From Geobacillus genomosp. 3 (GTDB lineage: Bacteria; Bacillota; Bacilli; Bacillales; Anoxybacillaceae), in the NCBI RefSeq assembly GCF_000445995.2, contig NC_022080.4:496001-560000 (forward strand): 64,000 nt of DNA. The letters run 5' to 3'. A program made the translations under genes and the position numbers. Under the pieces are notes generated by a model. That model was not told the DNA's origin, made no database searches, and saw only the letters and a list, made by a program, of their open reading frames with translations. Shown here one piece after another: positions 24,468 to 33,942 of this stretch (positions are counted from its first letter, which is position 1; each line of letters starts with the position of its first letter).

Positions 24468-24944
24468 CTATTTTTCTTGTTCCGGCAAGGAGGCAAACCA
24501 TTGGCGAAACGTTTGTTCATCGTGATATCCTTCAATACGTTTCGTCTCTTTCCCGTCTTCATAATGGACGATTGTCGGGGTGGCTTCAATACGGTATGTG
24601 TCCCAGCCATCTTCAAATTCAAGCAAGTTAAACAGTTTCAACTCGATGCCAAGCTGTTTCGTTAAGGGAACAACAATTGGTGTTGTCCGCCGGCAATGAG
24701 GGCATGTCGGGCTGTAAAAATAGACGGTAACGGGCTTTCCGCTGGACAATTGTTGTTGCAACTCGTCAGGCAAAATAATGTTGTGGTAATTCGGATCGTC
24801 AAGTTGGTCGATCGTGGCCGGATGCAACTCGCTTTTCTGATAAGGATTGTTCTTGGCCGCTTCTTTTTGTTCATACAACGTGACAAAAGCAATGGCAGCA
24901 AATAAAGCGGCGATGATGCCGCCAAATATAAGCAGTTTTTTCAA
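24468..24944 (-). CDS. Membrane-anchored thioredoxin-like protein (BdbA/StoA type)
   Basis: A 158-residue extracytoplasmic thiol oxidoreductase. Residues 5-23 form an uncleaved membrane anchor, followed by a thioredoxin domain with active site SPTCPHCRR (CPHC, a DsbA-like dipeptide, so oxidising rather than reducing) and the cis-proline region RIEATPTIVHY. It overlaps the preceding bdbC-like gene by 4 bp. The pair probably makes a disulfide relay: the DsbB-like protein re-oxidises this one, which oxidises exported substrates. Confidence 0.88.
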   Translation of the reverse strand: MKKLLIFGGIIAALFAAIAFVTLYEQKEAAKNNPYQKSELHPATIDQLDDPNYHNIILPDELQQQLSSGKPVTVYFYSPTCPHCRRTTPIVVPLTKQLGIELKLFNLLEFEDGWDTYRIEATPTIVHYEDGKETKRIEGYHDEQTFRQWFASLPEQEK

Positions 24945-25378
24945 CGTCCGCTCTCCTCCCTTTGCCGGCGCATGACAGCAAGGTTCAAGAAAATAATAAT
25001 GGTAAAGGCCGTCAACGCCAAAAATGGAATGGTAATAAAGCCAAGCCAGTTAATGTATTGCCCTGTGCAGGGGACGCGGCCGCAGCTTATGGCATAATAC
25101 TGGAAAAAAGGAATCTTTTGCAAAGAGTAATGATATAAGGAAATAGTGCCGCCGATAATAGACAGCGCCAAACTGTAACGGGCGGCTGTAAAGTCTTTGC
25201 GGGCGATGGCAATCCCTAAAATAATGACTTGCGGATACATAAAAATCCGTTGAAACCAGCATAAATCGCATGGAACGAATCCAAGCACCTCAGAAAAATA
25301 GAGGCTCCCAAGCGTGGCAATAAACGCTGTCGCCCAAGCGGCCAAAAGTAAATTTTCTCTTCGTTTTTCTTCCCCCAT
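24941..25378 (-). CDS. bdbC: DsbB-family disulfide oxidoreductase (BdbC type)
   Basis: A 145-residue four-helix membrane protein that passes electrons from a thiol oxidase to quinone. The two Cys pairs are present: CDLC in the first loop (LGFVPCDLCWFQR) and the second pair in AISCGRVPCTGQYINWLG. ATG 25378 follows GAAGGTG; the frame continues 49 codons upstream with no site. It is first in an operon with the CPHC thioredoxin. The gene pair sits between yhcU and yhcV homologues, where B. subtilis has no such pair as far as I recall. Confidence 0.9.
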   Translation of the reverse strand: MGEEKRRENLLLAAWATAFIATLGSLYFSEVLGFVPCDLCWFQRIFMYPQVIILGIAIARKDFTAARYSLALSIIGGTISLYHYSLQKIPFFQYYAISCGRVPCTGQYINWLGFITIPFLALTAFTIIIFLNLAVMRRQREESGR

Positions 25379-26026
25379 TTGTTCACCTTCTTCCTTATGG
25401 AGTGCTGCCGACAGTTGCCATCTTAGCGGGGGAATTCGTGAAAAAGCGGCCTTTTCCGTGCATTGTGCTCCCTCTGTCCCCTTATGTTGCGGAGGGAACT
25501 CTGCTCTGTCGTGTCCTATTTCCACTGAGCCCGGCTGGAATATGGAAGCTTCTCCGTTCCATGGTGAAAGCTGCCTTTCGCTTTCTTAAGCGTCACAATT
25601 TGGGCCATCCCAACCATAAGCATCCAAAGATTCGGCATTTTTCCACACCATGGATCTTTTTACGCATGGAAGGTGTTGCTTCGTTTTCGCACTGGCTGCT
25701 CCCCATGCCCTTCTAATGCTTGGTTTGAAAAGAACATAATACACCTTCATTTTATCATGCGCGTTGGCCGACGCCAACCGACATCTGCCTCCCGCCCATC
25801 TATAGACCGTGACCTTCGCTCGATTGAAGCCAACGTTTTCTTTCGACACTATGGCAAAGCATAGAAAGCGGTGCGCCTACTTATGGATGGGAATATATAC
25901 GTATTGGACGCCCTCGCACTTACGCTAAGAAGCGAAGATCCTCCCGGTTTAAGGTGATAAACAGTATTTTCTATCTATATCGTCCGGCAAACGAGTCATA
26001 CTAATCGGTGAAAGGGGAGGATTACA
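25379..26026. other. 648-bp intergenic stretch without a supported gene
   Basis: Overlapping ORFs of 60-100 codons occur on both strands (25402-25716 plus, 25586-25849 minus), but none has a ribosome site, a recognisable motif or a sensible composition. The stretch may be decayed coding sequence. I see no RNA structure, repeat or terminator that I can support beyond the likely promoter regions of the two flanking divergent genes. Confidence 0.5.
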
Positions 26027-26473
26027 TTGACCAACAACAGCGGAAACAAAGTGCAAGACATTATGACGAAAAACGTCGCAACCATTTCGCCGAACCAAAC
26101 GGTGCAAGAAGCGGCGCAAATTATGAGCCAAAAAAATATTGGCGCGCTTCCGGTTGTGGAAAATGGGCAAGTCAAAGGGATGATTACAGACCGTGATATT
26201 ACGCTGCGTGTCTCATCCCAAGGGAAAAACCCGGCGACGGTCAAAGTGGCGGATGTCATGACTAACCAAGTCGTCACCGGTACGCCAAACATGAGCGTTC
26301 AAGATGCCGCCAATGTGATGGCGCAGCACCAAGTCCGCCGCTTGCCGATTGTCGACAACAACCAGCTTCAAGGCATCGTGGCTTTAGGCGATATCGCGAC
26401 GAACAGCGCATCGAACGAAGCGGCTGAACAGGCATTAACGAATATTTCAGAACCGTCGCAGCCGCAAGGGTAA
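26027..26473 (+). CDS. CBS-domain-pair protein (YhcV-like)
   Basis: A 148-residue protein made only of two CBS motifs: VQDIMTKNVATISPNQTVQEAAQIM through IGALPVVENGQVKGMITDRDI, and VADVMTNQVVTGTPNMSVQDAANVM through RRLPIVDNNQLQGIVALGDIA. CBS pairs bind adenosine nucleotides and sense energy state; the partner protein is unknown. TTG 26027 follows GGGGAGG. The C-terminal tail is short and polar. It corresponds to B. subtilis yhcV. Confidence 0.9.
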   Translation: MTNNSGNKVQDIMTKNVATISPNQTVQEAAQIMSQKNIGALPVVENGQVKGMITDRDITLRVSSQGKNPATVKVADVMTNQVVTGTPNMSVQDAANVMAQHQVRRLPIVDNNQLQGIVALGDIATNSASNEAAEQALTNISEPSQPQG

Positions 26474-26482
26474 TGGAAGAAA

Positions 26483-26516
26483 GAGGATGTCCTCGTTTTT
26501 CGAGGCATCCTTTTTC
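26483..26516 (+). terminator. Terminator after the CBS-pair gene
   Basis: AGGATG-T-CCTCG paired with CGAGG-C-ATCCT, followed by T5. Confidence 0.85.
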
Positions 26517-26586
26517 TTTAAGCAGGTATATTGCATGATGGGGGCGAATACATAAACAGGGGAAATCAAGATTGGGGGTAAGACTA

Positions 26587-28344
26587 ATGGAGTGGAGACA
26601 GAAATATGAACAATGGCTCCGCGAGCCGCAGCTAGACCCGGAGCTGAGGGGAATATTGGAGAAGCATCGCGACGATGAACGATGGCTCGAAGATTGTTTT
26701 TACAAAAATTTGGAGTTTGGTACCGGTGGTATGCGTGGTGAAATCGGACCAGGAACGAACCGGATGAACATTTATACGGTCCGGAAAGCATCGGCAGGAT
26801 TGGCGCGATACATACAATCGTTTGGCGACGAGGCGAAGCGGCGCGGTGTTGTGATCGCCTACGACTCGCGGCATAAATCGCCGGAATTTGCCATGGAAGC
26901 GGCGAAAACGTTGGCGACGAACGGCATTCAAACATACGTGTTCGACGAATTGCGTCCGACACCGGAATTATCATTTGCCGTTCGCCATTTGCAGGCGTTT
27001 TCCGGTATTGTCATCACCGCCAGCCATAACCCGCCGGAGTATAACGGCTACAAAGTATATGGTGAAGACGGCGGACAGTTGCCTCCAGACACCGCTGATG
27101 AAGTGATCCGCTACGTCAATGAAGTCGAGAACGAGCTTGCCATTCAGGTTGATGATGAAAAGACGCTAAAAGAAAAAGGACTCATCCGCATCATTGGCCA
27201 GGAAATCGATGAGGCGTATGTGAACGCTGTGAAAACGATCTCGCTCCGTCCGGAACTGGCTCAAGAGACGCCGATTAACATCGTGTTTACGCCGCTTCAC
27301 GGTACATCAAACAAACCGGTGCGCCGTGCGTTGGCTGAACTCGGTTACCAAAACGTCTTTGTCGTCAAGGAGCAAGAGAAGCCGGATCCCAGTTTTTCAA
27401 CCGTTACTTCGCCAAATCCGGAAGAGCACGCAGCCTTTGCCCTGGCAATTGAGCTCGGCAAGCAAGTAAATGCGGATTTGCTCATTGCCACCGACCCGGA
27501 TGCAGACCGGCTCGGCATAGCCGTTAAAAATGAGCAAGGAGAGTATGTCGTTTTGACCGGCAATCAAACGGGAGGGTTGCTGCTTCATTATTTATTGTCA
27601 CAGCGGAAGGAAAAAGGCTTGTTGCCGCCAAACGGCGTCATCTTAAAAACGATTGTCACGTCCGAATTCGGTCGGGCGATCGCCGCTTCGTTCGGTTTGG
27701 AAACCGTCGATACGCTGACCGGGTTTAAGTTTATCGGTGAAAAAATCAAGGAATATGAACAAACAGGGCAGTATACGTTCCAGTTTGGCTATGAGGAAAG
27801 CTACGGGTATTTGATTGGGGATTTTGCCCGCGATAAGGACGCGGTGCAGGCGGCTGTTCTTGCGGCGGAAGTGTGCGCGTTTTACAAAAAGCAGGGGCTG
27901 TCGCTGTATGAAGCACTCCTTCAATTGTTTGCCAAGTACGGGTATTACCGCGAAGGGCAACGGTCGCTGACGTTAAAAGGGAAGGAAGGGGCGGAAACAA
28001 TCGCTGCCATTTTGGCGTCATTCCGCCAGCAACCGCCGGTTGAGGCTGCGGGGAAAAAGGTAACGGTGATCGAGGATTACAAAACGAAGGAACGAACCAA
28101 TACGTTGACCGGGGAAAAAACAGCCATTACGCTCCCGGCCTCCAACGTCTTGAAATACGTATTGGAAGACGGCTCGTGGTTTTGCCTGCGCCCGTCAGGG
28201 ACGGAACCGAAAATGAAAGCGTACTTTGGTGTCAAAGGAGCATCGTTGCAAGATAGTGAAGAAAAATTGGCGAAGCTTACTGATGGTGTCATGCAGCGAG
28301 TACATGATGTGCTGCGCACCGTTTCGCCTTCTTACGCTCAATAA
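26587..28344 (+). CDS. pgcA: Phosphoglucomutase (phosphohexomutase family)
   Basis: A 585-residue alpha-phosphoglucomutase interconverting glucose 1-phosphate and glucose 6-phosphate, supplying UDP-glucose for wall polymers and glycolipids. The phospho-serine is S146 in TASHNPP, the Mg2+ loop is DPDADRLG, the sugar loop is GYEESYGY and the phosphate loop is [10 protein letters not shown]. The length fits the B. subtilis PgcA (YhxB) type. ATG 26587 follows GGGGG; an in-frame TTG 15 bp upstream lies inside that site. Confidence 0.94.
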   Translation: MEWRQKYEQWLREPQLDPELRGILEKHRDDERWLEDCFYKNLEFGTGGMRGEIGPGTNRMNIYTVRKASAGLARYIQSFGDEAKRRGVVIAYDSRHKSPEFAMEAAKTLATNGIQTYVFDELRPTPELSFAVRHLQAFSGIVITASHNPPEYNGYKVYGEDGGQLPPDTADEVIRYVNEVENELAIQVDDEKTLKEKGLIRIIGQEIDEAYVNAVKTISLRPELAQETPINIVFTPLHGTSNKPVRRALAELGYQNVFVVKEQEKPDPSFSTVTSPNPEEHAAFALAIELGKQVNADLLIATDPDADRLGIAVKNEQGEYVVLTGNQTGGLLLHYLLSQRKEKGLLPPNGVILKTIVTSEFGRAIAASFGLETVDTLTGFKFIGEKIKEYEQTGQYTFQFGYEESYGYLIGDFARDKDAVQAAVLAAEVCAFYKKQGLSLYEALLQLFAKYGYYREGQRSLTLKGKEGAETIAAILASFRQQPPVEAAGKKVTVIEDYKTKERTNTLTGEKTAITLPASNVLKYVLEDGSWFCLRPSGTEPKMKAYFGVKGASLQDSEEKLAKLTDGVMQRVHDVLRTVSPSYAQ

Positions 28345-28396
28345 TTGACGGGTAAACAACGGCGGGGAATTGGACTCAACCAATTCCCCGTTGCTT

Positions 28397-28654
28397 TTAC
28401 GAGTAGAAATATGCGTACTGCTCGACTCCCATTTTTTGTTCACTTACTTCAAGTGCGTGGTCGATGTAGCGCAACAAGGCAGTGAGCCTTTCCTGGATGA
28501 CGGAATAGTCGTGCTCGAAATTATAGGCGTGGAGAAACTTTTCAATTTTTTTCGACAGCATGTCATCAGGTGTACGCACCATTAAAATGAGCAAATTATC
28601 CCACTCGGAGCGATGTGTATAATAGAGCGCCTTATCGTAGTCGACGGTGTTCAA
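28397..28654 (-). CDS. yhdB: YhdB-like protein
   Basis: An 85-residue helical protein of unknown function resembling B. subtilis YhdB: DYDKALYYTHRSEWDNLLILMVRTPDDMLSKKIEKFLHAY is its most conserved part. TTG 28654 has a perfect AAGGAGG 8 bp upstream. The open frame runs 51 codons further but includes a hydrophobic stretch with no translation signal. No signal peptide or membrane helix in the shorter form. Confidence 0.75.
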   Translation of the reverse strand: MNTVDYDKALYYTHRSEWDNLLILMVRTPDDMLSKKIEKFLHAYNFEHDYSVIQERLTALLRYIDHALEVSEQKMGVEQYAYFYS

Positions 28655-28840
28655 GCGGCATGCCTCCTTTATCGAGAAGGAGTCATTGTTAGTGTATGAC
28701 GATGGGCTGTTTTGTTGCCCTGTAAATGTTGTGACAGAAGGCAAAATATAAATTATAACCGAAATGGAGATAAAAAAGGAAAAGTAAATATTGCAATTTT
28801 GTGACAATAATAGTATCCTCTAAGAAAGGGGATGATGAAA

Positions 28841-29083
28841 ATGAACAAACGGCACGAAGGGCACGAAATTACAAAGATGTGCAAATGGATGGCGTCCGTC
28901 GGCCTAATCGTCGGAACAGCGCTTTTTTTGCTTAGCTTTATCGCAAGCGCTTACAACAAAGACTTTTTCTTGACGATCGTCAGCCTCGGAATCATCGGAG
29001 CCTCGATGGTGATGTTTGGATTCGGTTTGTTTATGGGGCTGTTGACAGAGACGTATCACCGCGGCCCGCGCGGGAACGTATAG
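28841..29083 (+). CDS. Small membrane protein, two helices
   Basis: An 80-residue protein with a short basic N terminus, two membrane helices (ASVGLIVGTALFLLSFIASAY and IVSLGIIGASMVMFGFGLFMGLL) and a short cytoplasmic tail. Three ATGs occur at 28832, 28835 and 28841; AGAAAGGGG directly abuts the first and is best spaced for the third. No family is recognised. It is followed by a terminator shared with the convergent DedA gene. Confidence 0.75.
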   Translation: MNKRHEGHEITKMCKWMASVGLIVGTALFLLSFIASAYNKDFFLTIVSLGIIGASMVMFGFGLFMGLLTETYHRGPRGNV

Positions 29084-29103
29084 CGTGCATAGAGAATGAA
29101 AAG

Positions 29104-29128
29104 CACCGGACATTACCCCGGTGTTTTT
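29104..29128. terminator. Terminator between the small membrane gene and DedA gene
   Basis: CACCGG pairs with CCGGTG, followed by T5 on the plus strand. The right part lies inside the 3' end of the convergent DedA gene. Confidence 0.7.
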
Positions 29129-29718
29129 CGTTTTTGCTGGATGTACCAATATAAGGTTGCCGATGCAACAACAGCCAGAAAAGCAAGGACAACAGGCAAG
29201 CGGTACGTATGAACGTACTGCTTGACCTCCATCCAGCGGCTTTCAAAGTAGGCGCCGATCGTTAAAAAGACGGCGACCCATACCATCGCTCCGCTATAGG
29301 CAAACAAGGCAAACTTTCTCCAGCTGTAGGCGTTTGTGCCGGCCCAAAAAGCGGCGACATGCCGAACGCCGGGGATGAAGTAGCAAATGAATAAAACGGA
29401 TGGGCCGAGTTTAGAAAAAAGTGCTTTCGTCTGTGCGAGCCGTTTCTCGGTCAGATGGAATTTTGGACCGAATTTATGCAAAAAAGGCAGCCCCAACGTG
29501 ATCCCAAGAATATAACTGAGTGAAATGCCTGCGATCGCCCCGAACCAACAGGCGAGAAAAGCAAGCGGATACGAAAAGGCGCCGGTTGAAACGCGGTAGC
29601 CGGCATACGTCAGCAGCAGCTCGTCCGGAATCGGCAATCCGACGATGCCGAGCATGAGCGCAACCATAATGCCGACGTAGCCAAAATGTTCGATGAGATG
29701 ATGCCAATATTGATGCAA
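29113..29718 (-). CDS. DedA-family membrane protein
   Basis: A 201-residue DedA/VTT-domain protein. Members are lipid scramblases or flippases, including undecaprenyl-phosphate recyclers such as UptA. The family motif is seen in GLPIPDELLLTYAGYRVSTG, in the re-entrant region and in FIPGVRHVAAFWAGTNAYSWRKF, where the conserved Arg and Gly lie. TTG 29718 is preceded by a weak GTGGTGATC site, so the start is moderately certain; the length matches the family. A late helix (LPVVLAFLAVVASATLYWYI) ends the protein. Confidence 0.88.
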   Translation of the reverse strand: MHQYWHHLIEHFGYVGIMVALMLGIVGLPIPDELLLTYAGYRVSTGAFSYPLAFLACWFGAIAGISLSYILGITLGLPFLHKFGPKFHLTEKRLAQTKALFSKLGPSVLFICYFIPGVRHVAAFWAGTNAYSWRKFALFAYSGAMVWVAVFLTIGAYFESRWMEVKQYVHTYRLPVVLAFLAVVASATLYWYIQQKRKTPG

Positions 29719-29865
29719 ACGATCACCACGCTTTATCGGAACATGTCGTGTATAACACAAATTATAACGGACGGTAGGCCGAAATGAAAAGCATGGGCAA
29801 TGATTCAACGTATCAAAACGCCTTTTCCCTCATACATTGTGGTAAGGGGAAAAGGGGGGATTTGG

Positions 29866-31287
29866 ATGCGGCAGGACGAGCTGAACGAACTGGAACGGGC
29901 GATTGCGGAAATTACGGAAATCGCAGAAGGATTTGGGTTGGATTTTTATCCGATGCGTTACGAAATTTGTCCGGCGGACATTATTTACACGTTTGGCGCC
30001 TACGGGATGCCAACGCGTTTTTCTCATTGGAGTTTTGGAAAGCAGTTTTACAAGATGAAGCTTCATTACGACTTAGGATTGAGCAAAATTTACGAACTCG
30101 TCATTAACTCGGATCCTTGTTACGCCTTTTTGCTCGATACAAACACGCTCATTCAAAATAAGTTGATCGTCGCCCATGTGTTGGCCCATAGCGACTTTTT
30201 CAAAAACAATGTCCGCTTCAGCAACACGAAGCGCGATATGGTGGAAAGCATGGCCGCGACAGCAGAGCGGATCAAACATTACGAGCACCAATACGGAAAA
30301 TTGGAAGTGGAAAAATTTTTAGATGCCGTCTTAGCCATTCAAGAGCATATCGACCCGTCGCTGTTGCGGCCGAAGCTGTCGTGGACATGGGAAGATACGG
30401 AAGTGTATGAGGAGGAGGAACCATCCAAAACATCGACGCCATACGATGATTTATGGTTACTTGATGAGCGGAACAAGCCAAAAACGCCACCGCGGAAAAA
30501 ACGGCGCAAGTTTCCGCCGCAGCCGGAGAAAGACGTTTTGCTGTTTATCGAGGAATACAGCCGCGAGCTCGAGGATTGGCAGCGTGACGTTTTAACGATG
30601 ATGCGCGAGGAAATGCTTTATTTTTGGCCGCAGCTTGAAACGAAAATTATGAATGAAGGCTGGGCGACGTATTGGCATCAGCGCATTTTGCGGGAAATGG
30701 ATTTGACGAGCGATGAAGCCATTGAGTTTGCCAAACTGAACGCCAACGTTGTGCAGCCGTCGCGCACGGGCATTAATCCGTACTATTTAGGGTTGAAAAT
30801 TTTTGAAGACATTGAAGAGCGGTGGAACAATCCGACGGAAGAGATGAAAAAATATGGCGTCAAACCGGGGTCGGGACGGGCGAAACTTTTCGAAGTGCGC
30901 GAATTGGAATCCGACATTTCGTTTTTGCGCAACTATTTGACGAAAGAGCTCGTCATGCGCGAAGATATGTATTTATTCCAAAAGCAAGGGAGAGATTACA
31001 AAATCGTTGACAAACATTGGGAGCATATCCGCGATCAGCTCGTCAGCATGCGGGTGAACGGCGGATTCCCGTATATCACGGTCAATGACGGCGATTATAT
31101 GCGCAACGGAGAGCTGTATTTAAAACATTGGTATGAGGGGATCGAACTCGATCTGAAGTATTTGGAAAAAGTACTGCCATACATTTATCAGTTGTGGGGC
31201 CGTCCGGTCCATATGGAGACGGTCGTCGAGGAAAAGCCGATGTTGTTTACGTATGACGGGAAGACGGTGCATCGGAAATATTTATAA
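29866..31287 (+). CDS. spoVR: SpoVR family protein
   Basis: SpoVR is needed for normal spore cortex in B. subtilis; its biochemical role is unresolved. The 473 residues match the family length. Conserved parts include [60 protein letters not shown] with its His and Glu, and the C-terminal [12 protein letters not shown] 29866 follows AAGGGGGG. The protein has no signal or membrane helix. It is divergent from the DedA gene and ends with a short terminator. Confidence 0.94.
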   Translation: MRQDELNELERAIAEITEIAEGFGLDFYPMRYEICPADIIYTFGAYGMPTRFSHWSFGKQFYKMKLHYDLGLSKIYELVINSDPCYAFLLDTNTLIQNKLIVAHVLAHSDFFKNNVRFSNTKRDMVESMAATAERIKHYEHQYGKLEVEKFLDAVLAIQEHIDPSLLRPKLSWTWEDTEVYEEEEPSKTSTPYDDLWLLDERNKPKTPPRKKRRKFPPQPEKDVLLFIEEYSRELEDWQRDVLTMMREEMLYFWPQLETKIMNEGWATYWHQRILREMDLTSDEAIEFAKLNANVVQPSRTGINPYYLGLKIFEDIEERWNNPTEEMKKYGVKPGSGRAKLFEVRELESDISFLRNYLTKELVMREDMYLFQKQGRDYKIVDKHWEHIRDQLVSMRVNGGFPYITVNDGDYMRNGELYLKHWYEGIELDLKYLEKVLPYIYQLWGRPVHMETVVEEKPMLFTYDGKTVHRKYL

Positions 31288-31293
31288 TCGAGG

Positions 31294-31316
31294 GCAGGGA
31301 TATCCTGCTTTTTTTG
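31294..31316 (+). terminator. Terminator after spoVR
   Basis: GCAGG-GATAT-CCTGC followed by T7. Confidence 0.75.
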
Positions 31317-31332
31317 TTTGTCACCATGAATA

Positions 31333-31348
31333 TGTGATAAATGTCACA
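31333..31348. promoter_or_regulatory. FNR/Rex-type palindrome, upstream copy
   Basis: TGTGA-TAAATG-TCACA matches the Bacillus Fnr consensus TGTGA-N6-TCACA exactly. The Rex consensus shares the same arms but prefers A and T flanking a 4-bp centre, which this site lacks. It lies upstream of the probable cyd promoter. Confidence 0.7.
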
Positions 31349-31391
31349 AATTATTCGAAATCATGGCGGATAACGTTCCCGATTTTATGAA

Positions 31392-31397
31392 ATAATA
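31392..31397 (+). promoter_or_regulatory. Possible -10 element of the cyd operon
   Basis: TAATAT between the two palindromes, with no good -35. An activator-dependent promoter would fit. If used, the upstream palindrome is centred near -63 and the downstream one near +16. Confidence 0.4.
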
Positions 31398-31411
31398 TGA
31401 AGTAGGTAGTT

Positions 31412-31427
31412 TGTGATGGTTGTCACA
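31412..31427. promoter_or_regulatory. FNR/Rex-type palindrome, downstream copy
   Basis: TGTGA-TGGTTG-TCACA, a second exact TGTGA-N6-TCACA, 79 bp after the first and inside the presumed leader. With flanking T and A it reads TTGTGA...TCACAA, closer to the Rex form than the first copy. Confidence 0.7.
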
Positions 31428-31465
31428 ATTTTTTCGTGATTGTCTAAGCGTCCGGGGGGATGAAC

Positions 31466-31558
31466 ATGTGGGAGCGACACGAAAAAGCGCTTGTGTTCAT
31501 TAGTTTTGCTGTCGCAGCAGTTGTCTTGCTTTCTTTGATTGGCCGCTTGTTTTCATAA
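31466..31558 (+). CDS. Small membrane protein before cydA, 30 residues
   Basis: A short ORF (MWERHEKALVFISFA to the end GRLFS) with one membrane helix, a charged N terminus and RLFS tail. A GGGGGG ribosome site precedes it; ATG 31460 touches that site, so 31466 is preferred. The stop at 31558 is 12 bp before cydA, and its 3' end carries the cydA ribosome site, so translation is probably coupled. Single-helix peptides accompany many bd oxidases, but the known Geobacillus one, CydS, is separately encoded after cydB here. This one may be an extra subunit or a leader. Confidence 0.65.
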   Translation: MWERHEKALVFISFAVAAVVLLSLIGRLFS

Positions 31559-31570
31559 GGGGGGATGACC

Positions 31571-32917
31571 ATGACTAACTATGATCCGGTGCTGCTCAGC
31601 CGTGTTTTGACGGGATTGACGCTAACCGTCCATATTCTTTATGCCACAATCGGCGTCGGGATTCCATTGATGATTGCCATCGCCCAGTGGGTTGGGATCC
31701 GAAAAAACGATATGCATTATATTTTGCTTGCCCGCCGCTGGACGCGCGGCTTCGTCATCACCGTCGCTGTCGGCGTCGTGACCGGAACGGCGATCGGTTT
31801 GCAGCTGTCGCTTTTATGGCCGAACTTTATGCAGCTGGCCGGTCAAGTGATCAGTTTGCCGCTGTTCATGGAGACGTTCGCCTTCTTTTTTGAAGCGATT
31901 TTCCTTGGTGTTTATTTGTATACATGGGATCGGTTTGAAAATCAGAAAAAACATTTGCTATTGCTTATTCCGGTGGCGATCGGCTCTTCCGCGTCGGCCA
32001 TGTTTATTACGATGGTGAACGCGTTTATGAATACGCCGCAAGGGTTTGAGATAAAAAACGGCGAGCTTATCAACATCGACCCGATTGCCGCGATGTTCAA
32101 CCCGGCGATGCCGACAAAAGTGGCCCACGTGCTGGCGACGGCGTATATGACATCGGCGTTTATACTCGCTTCGATTGCGGCGTGGCATTTATGGAAGGGC
32201 AACCGGCATGTGTACCACCGCAAGGCGCTTCATTTAACGATGAAAACGGCGCTCATTTTTTCCGTGGCGAGCGCTCTTGTCGGCGACTTGTCAGGAAAGT
32301 TTTTAGCCGAATACCAACCGGAAAAGCTGGCGGCTGCCGAATGGCATTTTGAAACGGGTTCCCATGCGCCGCTCATCTTATTTGGTACGTTGACGGAGGA
32401 CGGGGAAGTGAAATATGCCCTTGAAATCCCATATGCGTTAAGCATTTTGGCACACAACGATCCAAGGGCGGTTGTAACGGGATTGAACGATATTCCAAAA
32501 GATGAGCGTCCACCGCTTTATATCCATTATTTGTTTGATGTCATGGTGACGATTGGCGTGTTTTTAATGATTTTATCGGCTGCTTATTGGCTCGGATCGA
32601 TCTTTCGTTGGAAATGGACAGCGAAAAAATGGTTTTTTGGGCTGTTGATCGCAGGGGGGCCGTTGGCGATGATCGCCATTGAAGCCGGTTGGTATTTGGC
32701 GGAGGTCGGGCGGCAGCCGTGGATTTTGCGCGGCTATATGAAAACGGCGGAAGGGGCGACATCGTCCGCTCATGTTGATACGATGCTTGTTTTGTTTTGT
32801 CTTTTGTATATGGTGCTCGTCATTGCAAGCGCCACGGTGCTTGTCCGTATGTTTCGACGCAACCCGGTCGAACGGGAGCTGGAAGAGCGCGCCAATAACG
32901 GGGAGGTGACGCCATGA
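31571..32917 (+). CDS. cydA: Cytochrome bd quinol oxidase subunit I
   Basis: CydA carries hemes b558, b595 and d and the quinol site. The 448 residues are short compared with E. coli (about 520), as in Geobacillus enzymes with the short Q loop. Visible marks are RVLTGLTLTVHILYATIGVGIPL (early heme-ligand His region), ETFAFFFEAIFLGVYLYTWDRF (with the conserved Glu), ETGSHAPLILFGT near the Q loop and the signature EVGRQPWILRGYMKT. ATG 31571 is 6 bp after AAGGGGGG; an ATG at 31565 abuts the site. Overlaps cydB by 4 bp. Confidence 0.95.
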   Translation: MTNYDPVLLSRVLTGLTLTVHILYATIGVGIPLMIAIAQWVGIRKNDMHYILLARRWTRGFVITVAVGVVTGTAIGLQLSLLWPNFMQLAGQVISLPLFMETFAFFFEAIFLGVYLYTWDRFENQKKHLLLLIPVAIGSSASAMFITMVNAFMNTPQGFEIKNGELINIDPIAAMFNPAMPTKVAHVLATAYMTSAFILASIAAWHLWKGNRHVYHRKALHLTMKTALIFSVASALVGDLSGKFLAEYQPEKLAAAEWHFETGSHAPLILFGTLTEDGEVKYALEIPYALSILAHNDPRAVVTGLNDIPKDERPPLYIHYLFDVMVTIGVFLMILSAAYWLGSIFRWKWTAKKWFFGLLIAGGPLAMIAIEAGWYLAEVGRQPWILRGYMKTAEGATSSAHVDTMLVLFCLLYMVLVIASATVLVRMFRRNPVERELEERANNGEVTP

Positions 32918-33942
32918 CGCTCGAAGTCATCGGCATCTCGGTGTTATGGCTGTTTTTGTTCGGGTATATTATCGTTGCCTCGATTGACTTTGGGGCCGGG
33001 TTTTTCAGCGCCTACAGCCATTGGGCGAACAAACAGCATATTTTGCACCGCATCATCCAGCGCTATCTGTCGCCGGTGTGGGAAGTGACAAACGTCTTTC
33101 TCGTTTTTTTCTTTGTCGGGATCGTCGGCTTTTTTCCAAAAACGGCGTATTATTATGGCTCGGTGCTGCTCGTTCCAGCGAGCATTTCCATTGTTTTGCT
33201 CGCCATCCGCGGCTCGTACTACGCCTTTCACACATACGGAGGGACGGAGCGGAACTGGTATTTGCTCGCTTACGGGCTGACGGGCTTATTGATCCCCGCT
33301 TCGCTGTCAGTCGTCTTGACGATTTCAGAAGGCGGGTTTGTCGAGAGGCGCGGAGGGGCCGTTGTGTTGGATTACGAAAAACTGTTTGCAAGTCCTTTGT
33401 CATGGAGCATCGTATTGTTAAGCGTCACAAGCGTCTTGTACATTTCCGCCGTGTTTTTGACGTATTATGCGAACGCGGCGGGGGACGAGCGGGCGCGAGA
33501 GCTGTTGCGCCGCTATGCTCTGCTTTGGAGCGGGCCGACGATGTTGTCAGCGTTGCTCATTATTTACCAACTCCGCTACCATAATCCAGAGCATTATGCC
33601 AACCTATGGGAAGTGGCGTGGATGTTGGCTGTGTCCTTTTTGCTTTTTGTCGTCACCGTTTGGCTGCTTTGGCGGCGACGGCGATTTGGCTGGGCGTTCA
33701 TCGCGCTTTTGTTTCAATATGCGTTCGCGTTTTATGCTTACGGCATTTCGCATTACCCGTATTTGCTTTACCCGCATTTAACGATTTATGACGGGTTCAC
33801 CAATGAAACGATGGCGATGGCGTTAATTGTTGCGTTTATCGCCGGGTTCTTGCTTCTCATCCCGTCTTTGTATTTGCTGATGCGCCTCTTTTTGTTCAAT
33901 AAAGCGTACGTCAAAGGGAAATGGGAAGGAGGAAAAGGATGA
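32914..33942 (+). CDS. cydB: Cytochrome bd quinol oxidase subunit II
   Basis: A 342-residue membrane protein structurally related to CydA and required for oxidase assembly. It begins with the family N terminus VLWLFLFGYIIVASIDFGAGFFS and has eight or nine hydrophobic helices. Translationally coupled to cydA through ATGA, and its stop overlaps the cydS start. No cydC/cydD exporter genes follow in the window. Confidence 0.94.
   Translation: MTLEVIGISVLWLFLFGYIIVASIDFGAGFFSAYSHWANKQHILHRIIQRYLSPVWEVTNVFLVFFFVGIVGFFPKTAYYYGSVLLVPASISIVLLAIRGSYYAFHTYGGTERNWYLLAYGLTGLLIPASLSVVLTISEGGFVERRGGAVVLDYEKLFASPLSWSIVLLSVTSVLYISAVFLTYYANAAGDERARELLRRYALLWSGPTMLSALLIIYQLRYHNPEHYANLWEVAWMLAVSFLLFVVTVWLLWRRRRFGWAFIALLFQYAFAFYAYGISHYPYLLYPHLTIYDGFTNETMAMALIVAFIAGFLLLIPSLYLLMRLFLFNKAYVKGKWEGGKG

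Noticed and set aside
25402..25716. 104-codon plus-strand ORF between bdbC and yhcV
   Set aside because: No ribosome site, overlapping an equally long minus-strand frame, and a composition without domain or helix pattern.
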